From: Bacteroidales bacterium
GTDB taxonomy: Bacteria; Bacteroidota; Bacteroidia; Bacteroidales; UBA932
DNA length: 64,000 bases
NCBI GenBank assembly: GCA_024402115.1
Contig: JAKSJQ010000005.1
Location: 1-64,000, forward strand
Direction: 5' to 3'
Position 1 is the first letter of the stretch; each line of letters starts with the position of its first letter. A program made the translations under genes and the position numbers. Of the stretch, positions 61,160 through 64,000 are shown one piece after another. The notes under the pieces are model-generated. The model was not told where the DNA came from. It saw only the letters and a program-made list of their open reading frames with translations, and made no database searches.

Positions 61160-64000
61160 TTAAATTTCATCACCCTCACGGGTACCCTCGTTGCCGCCGG
61201 CATCCACAGATCCTTCTATAAATATCTTAGTGTAATCTGGGATATAATCTGAATTGCGGCTGACTGTCACGTTCGGAATTATCTGACCCTGATGAATCAC
61301 TAGTAAACGTAGTGAGTCATATTTAGACGGAGAGCAATCGAGATAGCTTAATTTCGTATTATTGCTGACGTTCAGTTCATCCAAATAGCAGTCTATCAAT
61401 TCAAGATGCTCAAGGTTGACCATTGCAGAAATGTCAAAGTGGCCTTCCTGAAGTCCCCAATTAAAGAGTTCAAGATGTGTCAATTGTGTCAAGTAAGATA
61501 GTGCTCCGATATTGTTTGCGGTATACCATCCGTCAACAGTTGAGCGTATTGACAGTTTCTTCAAATTTGTGAAGTGCTGTAAATCCCAAAAATCGAGGTA
61601 ATCGTATGAGTAGTCAATCTCTGTGACAGATTTTGCTTCATCCTTGGAAATCTCCCCGTCACCGTCAGCGTCATAGTTTTCTAACATGAATTCCCTAAAA
61701 TGCCAATCACGGAATTCGATGATATTTGGGTCAACGACGCGGACATAGCAGTTAGCTTGGTGCCCAGAATCTTCCGAGTATGCATATATCCATGCGTCTC
61801 CTCTCTTGATTCCAGTGACAACTCCACCCTCGACGGTAGCTATTTCTTCATTACCGCTCCACCAATTTACATTCTTGTTTGTGGCGTTCTCAGGAAGAAT
61901 AGTTGCTGTCAAAGTCAGGGTCTCTCCCAAATTAATTGTAGCTTCTGTTATGTCAAGACGAATCTTCTGGACTCGAATAGCTACTGTCACCTCCGTACTC
62001 CATGTATGGCCGCCATCTTCCGCCGTTGCGGTGATGACCGTAGAGCCGACTTTCTTCGCGGTTACGATACCGTTGTCCACGCTTGCAACGTTTTCGTCAC
62101 TTGACGTCCAGATGATATTAGGATTTGTCGCATTTTCTGGATATACATACGCAATAAACCTGACGGACTCACCAGGACTGAGGCAAGTAGATCCTTCAAT
62201 GTCTACTGATATCCAGTCTACATGAATTGCTGTGTCAACGACGTACAGATTACACCAATCGACGTAACTTCCATCCTCAGTAGTCGCATAAATAGTAACA
62301 TATCCTGGTCTGATACCAGTAACGACACCATTCTCAACCGTTGCCGTATTCTCGTCGCTTGTGCTCCAAATTACATTCTTGTTCGTGGCATCTTCTGGGT
62401 ATATAGTAGCATTTAGAGTCATAGAGTCTCCTAACAAAATGCTGGTATCGTGCCTGTCAAGAGAAATACCCGTGACAGGTGTAGGAAGGACAGCGATTTG
62501 ACAAGTTGCTGTCAATCCGCCTGCTTCAGCAGTAATTGTCGTAGTGCCAAGACCATGAGCTATAACCTGACCATCATTTACGGAAGCTACTGAAGGATCT
62601 GAACTTGTCCAATTGATAGTCTTGTCTGTCGCATTGTATGGTTCCACTGTCGCAGTGATGATGACAGACTCGCCAACACGCATTGTATATTCTGTCAAGT
62701 TCAGATATATATTGCCTACCGGTGTTGGAACGACATTGACCGTGATGTATGCGCGTTTTGAACCAGCGCTAGCCATTATGACAGCCGTTCCAAGCATGTT
62801 GCAACGAACGCGCCCGTTCTCTACGGAAGCGACCTGGGAATTAGAACTGCTGAAGGCACATAGTGGAAATGTCGCGTCATAAGGATTAGTCCTGTAAGTT
62901 ATCTGAAACTCGTCTCCGACGTATTTGACGTAATCTGTCTGGGTCAATGAGATCTCCTGGACAGTAATGATATCCATCATGTCTCCGTATTCATTCTCGA
63001 TCAAGATACGCCCGTTATAATTCTCGTCTGTGTATAGTCCGTTGACTGAACCATGAATGAACACATCACCAGAATTGACTGCCAAGCTGTCAATAGACGC
63101 CGATTTCTCGATGATCAGAGGATTGTCCACAATGTTCGAAACGACTGAATTATATTTGCCGGATACATAAGCAGTACTCTTCGGTAGATCCAAAACTGCA
63201 TTTCCAGCAATAGTCTGACCTCCGGAATAGGTGTTATTCAGAATGATGATAGGTGTCTCATTCGTGTTGTTGACAGTAAGTGTACCTCCTTTTACGATGT
63301 ACGCATTCAAACTGATTGAACTGCTTGAGTTTTGACCAACGGTTGGAACGACTATCGCTTCATTCTCATATACTGTCCTGCTGACCGTAACGTTGGTCGC
63401 ACCTGAATTGAAGGCGCTTTCTGCGGTCTGAAAATCAGTCGCGCTGACAACAGAGAGAGGTATATGGAATCCTCTTATCTGGCCTGAACCAATTGACGAG
63501 GTAGAGTTAAGTGTCTTCGCAGTTGAAAAAACTGCTGGCGTGCTTCCGATACGCCCATACAAGCGGATAATTACATTTGCCCCGTCCTCATAGTTGACTG
63601 GGAACATCATCATCTTTACATACTTCTCATCTCCGTTCTTCAAGGTTAGAGGAGTGTCTGGACTGATATTGACAAGTTGATGATCCGAGAAACGTACAGG
63701 ATTCAAGTAGTCTCCGGACAATTCTGTCAAATCAAGAGTTACTGCGTCTGTATAGACTTTGTTTTCCTCGTTACCCTCGCATAGCAACTCAATAGAATCG
63801 ATGGTAATAGTCTTCTCTGAATTTGAGACAATTCTGAAATAAGCCATCGAGGATACATAATCCATCTGGATGGTCGGAGCATTTATATCTCCTCCCTCAG
63901 CTACTGAGTAATACTCATCGGAACATCCCACCAAGAAAGAATACTTTGAATAATCACTGAAGTTTCCACTTAACTGATAATTTCCCTTATATGTGCGATC
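61160..64000 (-). CDS. Big_2 repeat and LRR surface protein (5' end outside window)
   Basis: The frame is open to the right edge (reading DRTYKGNYQLSGNFSDY), so the N-terminus, signal and any lipobox are missing; the TTG at 63934 is internal. About 946 residues are visible. They start with a fimbrillin-like part (EKTITIDSIELLCEG), then a strand-repeat region, and then five Big_2 Ig-like repeats (FSSSNSQVASVENG, WTSSDPSVASVNDG and similar). An EF-hand-like loop DADGDGEISKDEA follows, and short leucine-rich repeats end the protein. The calcium loop between Ig repeats and LRRs may stiffen the rod. It is 11 nt from the next gene of the operon. Confidence 0.85.
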   Translation of the reverse strand, partial: DRTYKGNYQLSGNFSDYSKYSFLVGCSDEYYSVAEGGDINAPTIQMDYVSSMAYFRIVSNSEKTITIDSIELLCEGNEENKVYTDAVTLDLTELSGDYLNPVRFSDHQLVNISPDTPLTLKNGDEKYVKMMMFPVNYEDGANVIIRLYGRIGSTPAVFSTAKTLNSTSSIGSGQIRGFHIPLSVVSATDFQTAESAFNSGATNVTVSRTVYENEAIVVPTVGQNSSSSISLNAYIVKGGTLTVNNTNETPIIILNNTYSGGQTIAGNAVLDLPKSTAYVSGKYNSVVSNIVDNPLIIEKSASIDSLAVNSGDVFIHGSVNGLYTDENYNGRILIENEYGDMMDIITVQEISLTQTDYVKYVGDEFQITYRTNPYDATFPLCAFSSSNSQVASVENGRVRCNMLGTAVIMASAGSKRAYITVNVVPTPVGNIYLNLTEYTMRVGESVIITATVEPYNATDKTINWTSSDPSVASVNDGQVIAHGLGTTTITAEAGGLTATCQIAVLPTPVTGISLDRHDTSILLGDSMTLNATIYPEDATNKNVIWSTSDENTATVENGVVTGIRPGYVTIYATTEDGSYVDWCNLYVVDTAIHVDWISVDIEGSTCLSPGESVRFIAYVYPENATNPNIIWTSSDENVASVDNGIVTAKKVGSTVITATAEDGGHTWSTEVTVAIRVQKIRLDITEATINLGETLTLTATILPENATNKNVNWWSGNEEIATVEGGVVTGIKRGDAWIYAYSEDSGHQANCYVRVVDPNIIEFRDWHFREFMLENYDADGDGEISKDEAKSVTEIDYSYDYLDFWDLQHFTNLKKLSIRSTVDGWYTANNIGALSYLTQLTHLELFNWGLQEGHFDISAMVNLEHLELIDCYLDELNVSNNTKLSYLDCSPSKYDSLRLLVIHQGQIIPNVTVSRNSDYIPDYTKIFIEGSVDAGGNEGTREGDEI

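Overview
The window is a contiguous piece of a Bacteroidota chromosome, most likely order Bacteroidales and a gut or rumen lineage. This rests on a SusC/SusD pair, TonB receptors with carboxypeptidase-like N-terminal domains, BACON, fimbrillin-like and Big_2 lipoproteins, a NigD-like lipoprotein, and promoters of the Bacteroidota type (TAnnTTTG -7 box, sometimes with TTG 19-21 bp upstream). No tRNA, rRNA, CRISPR array, transposase or phage gene was seen. Both window edges cut genes. The exact genus cannot be told from sequence reading alone.

Layout. 1-5001: end of a TolB-like propeller protein, a small lipoprotein, an M61 peptidase, a superoxide reductase-ferritin operon and a divergent LysR regulator. 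5080-15431: a six-gene envelope operon (TonB receptor, DUF4876-like lipoprotein, DUF6850-like barrel, Calx-beta-like lipoprotein, zinc metalloprotease, BACON/LRR lipoprotein) closed by a strong terminator. 15550-18783: a small membrane protein, a NigD-like lipoprotein, an ECF sigma factor and an overlapping gene that joins an inner-membrane helix to a C-terminal barrel. 18875-22418: GH43 and GH27 glycosidases. 22501-29356 (minus strand): uracil permease, an unknown protein, a lipocalin-like lipoprotein, guaA, guaB and a PHP phosphoesterase.

29636-34469 is a SusC/SusD pair with no glycosidase beside it. Then come a HAD phosphatase (minus), htpG, a small conserved protein, a repeat-rich gap of about 650 nt (38108-38758), an acyltransferase, a LuxR-type regulator, an M20 dipeptidase, a small ORF, a GH51 arabinofuranosidase, galE, a thioredoxin-like lipoprotein and mtgA.

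47389-53981 (minus) is a tight six-gene operon that combines a TlpA-type thioredoxin, a BACON/Omp28 lipoprotein with a CGYC motif, a free-standing DsbD-alpha-like domain without a signal peptide, a DUF6029-like barrel and two surface lipoproteins. It is the best candidate here for an undescribed system, probably a surface or periplasmic thiol-redox module. 54164-64000 (minus) is an AT-richer operon of very large lipoproteins: fimbrillin-like, LRR/BACON/M64 peptidase, and Ig-like Big_2 repeat proteins.

Four convergent gene gaps carry hairpin elements that fall into two dispersed repeat families, two copies each. Several gaps fuse a terminator directly to the next promoter, and three genes have a -7 box exactly four bases before the ATG, which suggests leaderless mRNAs.
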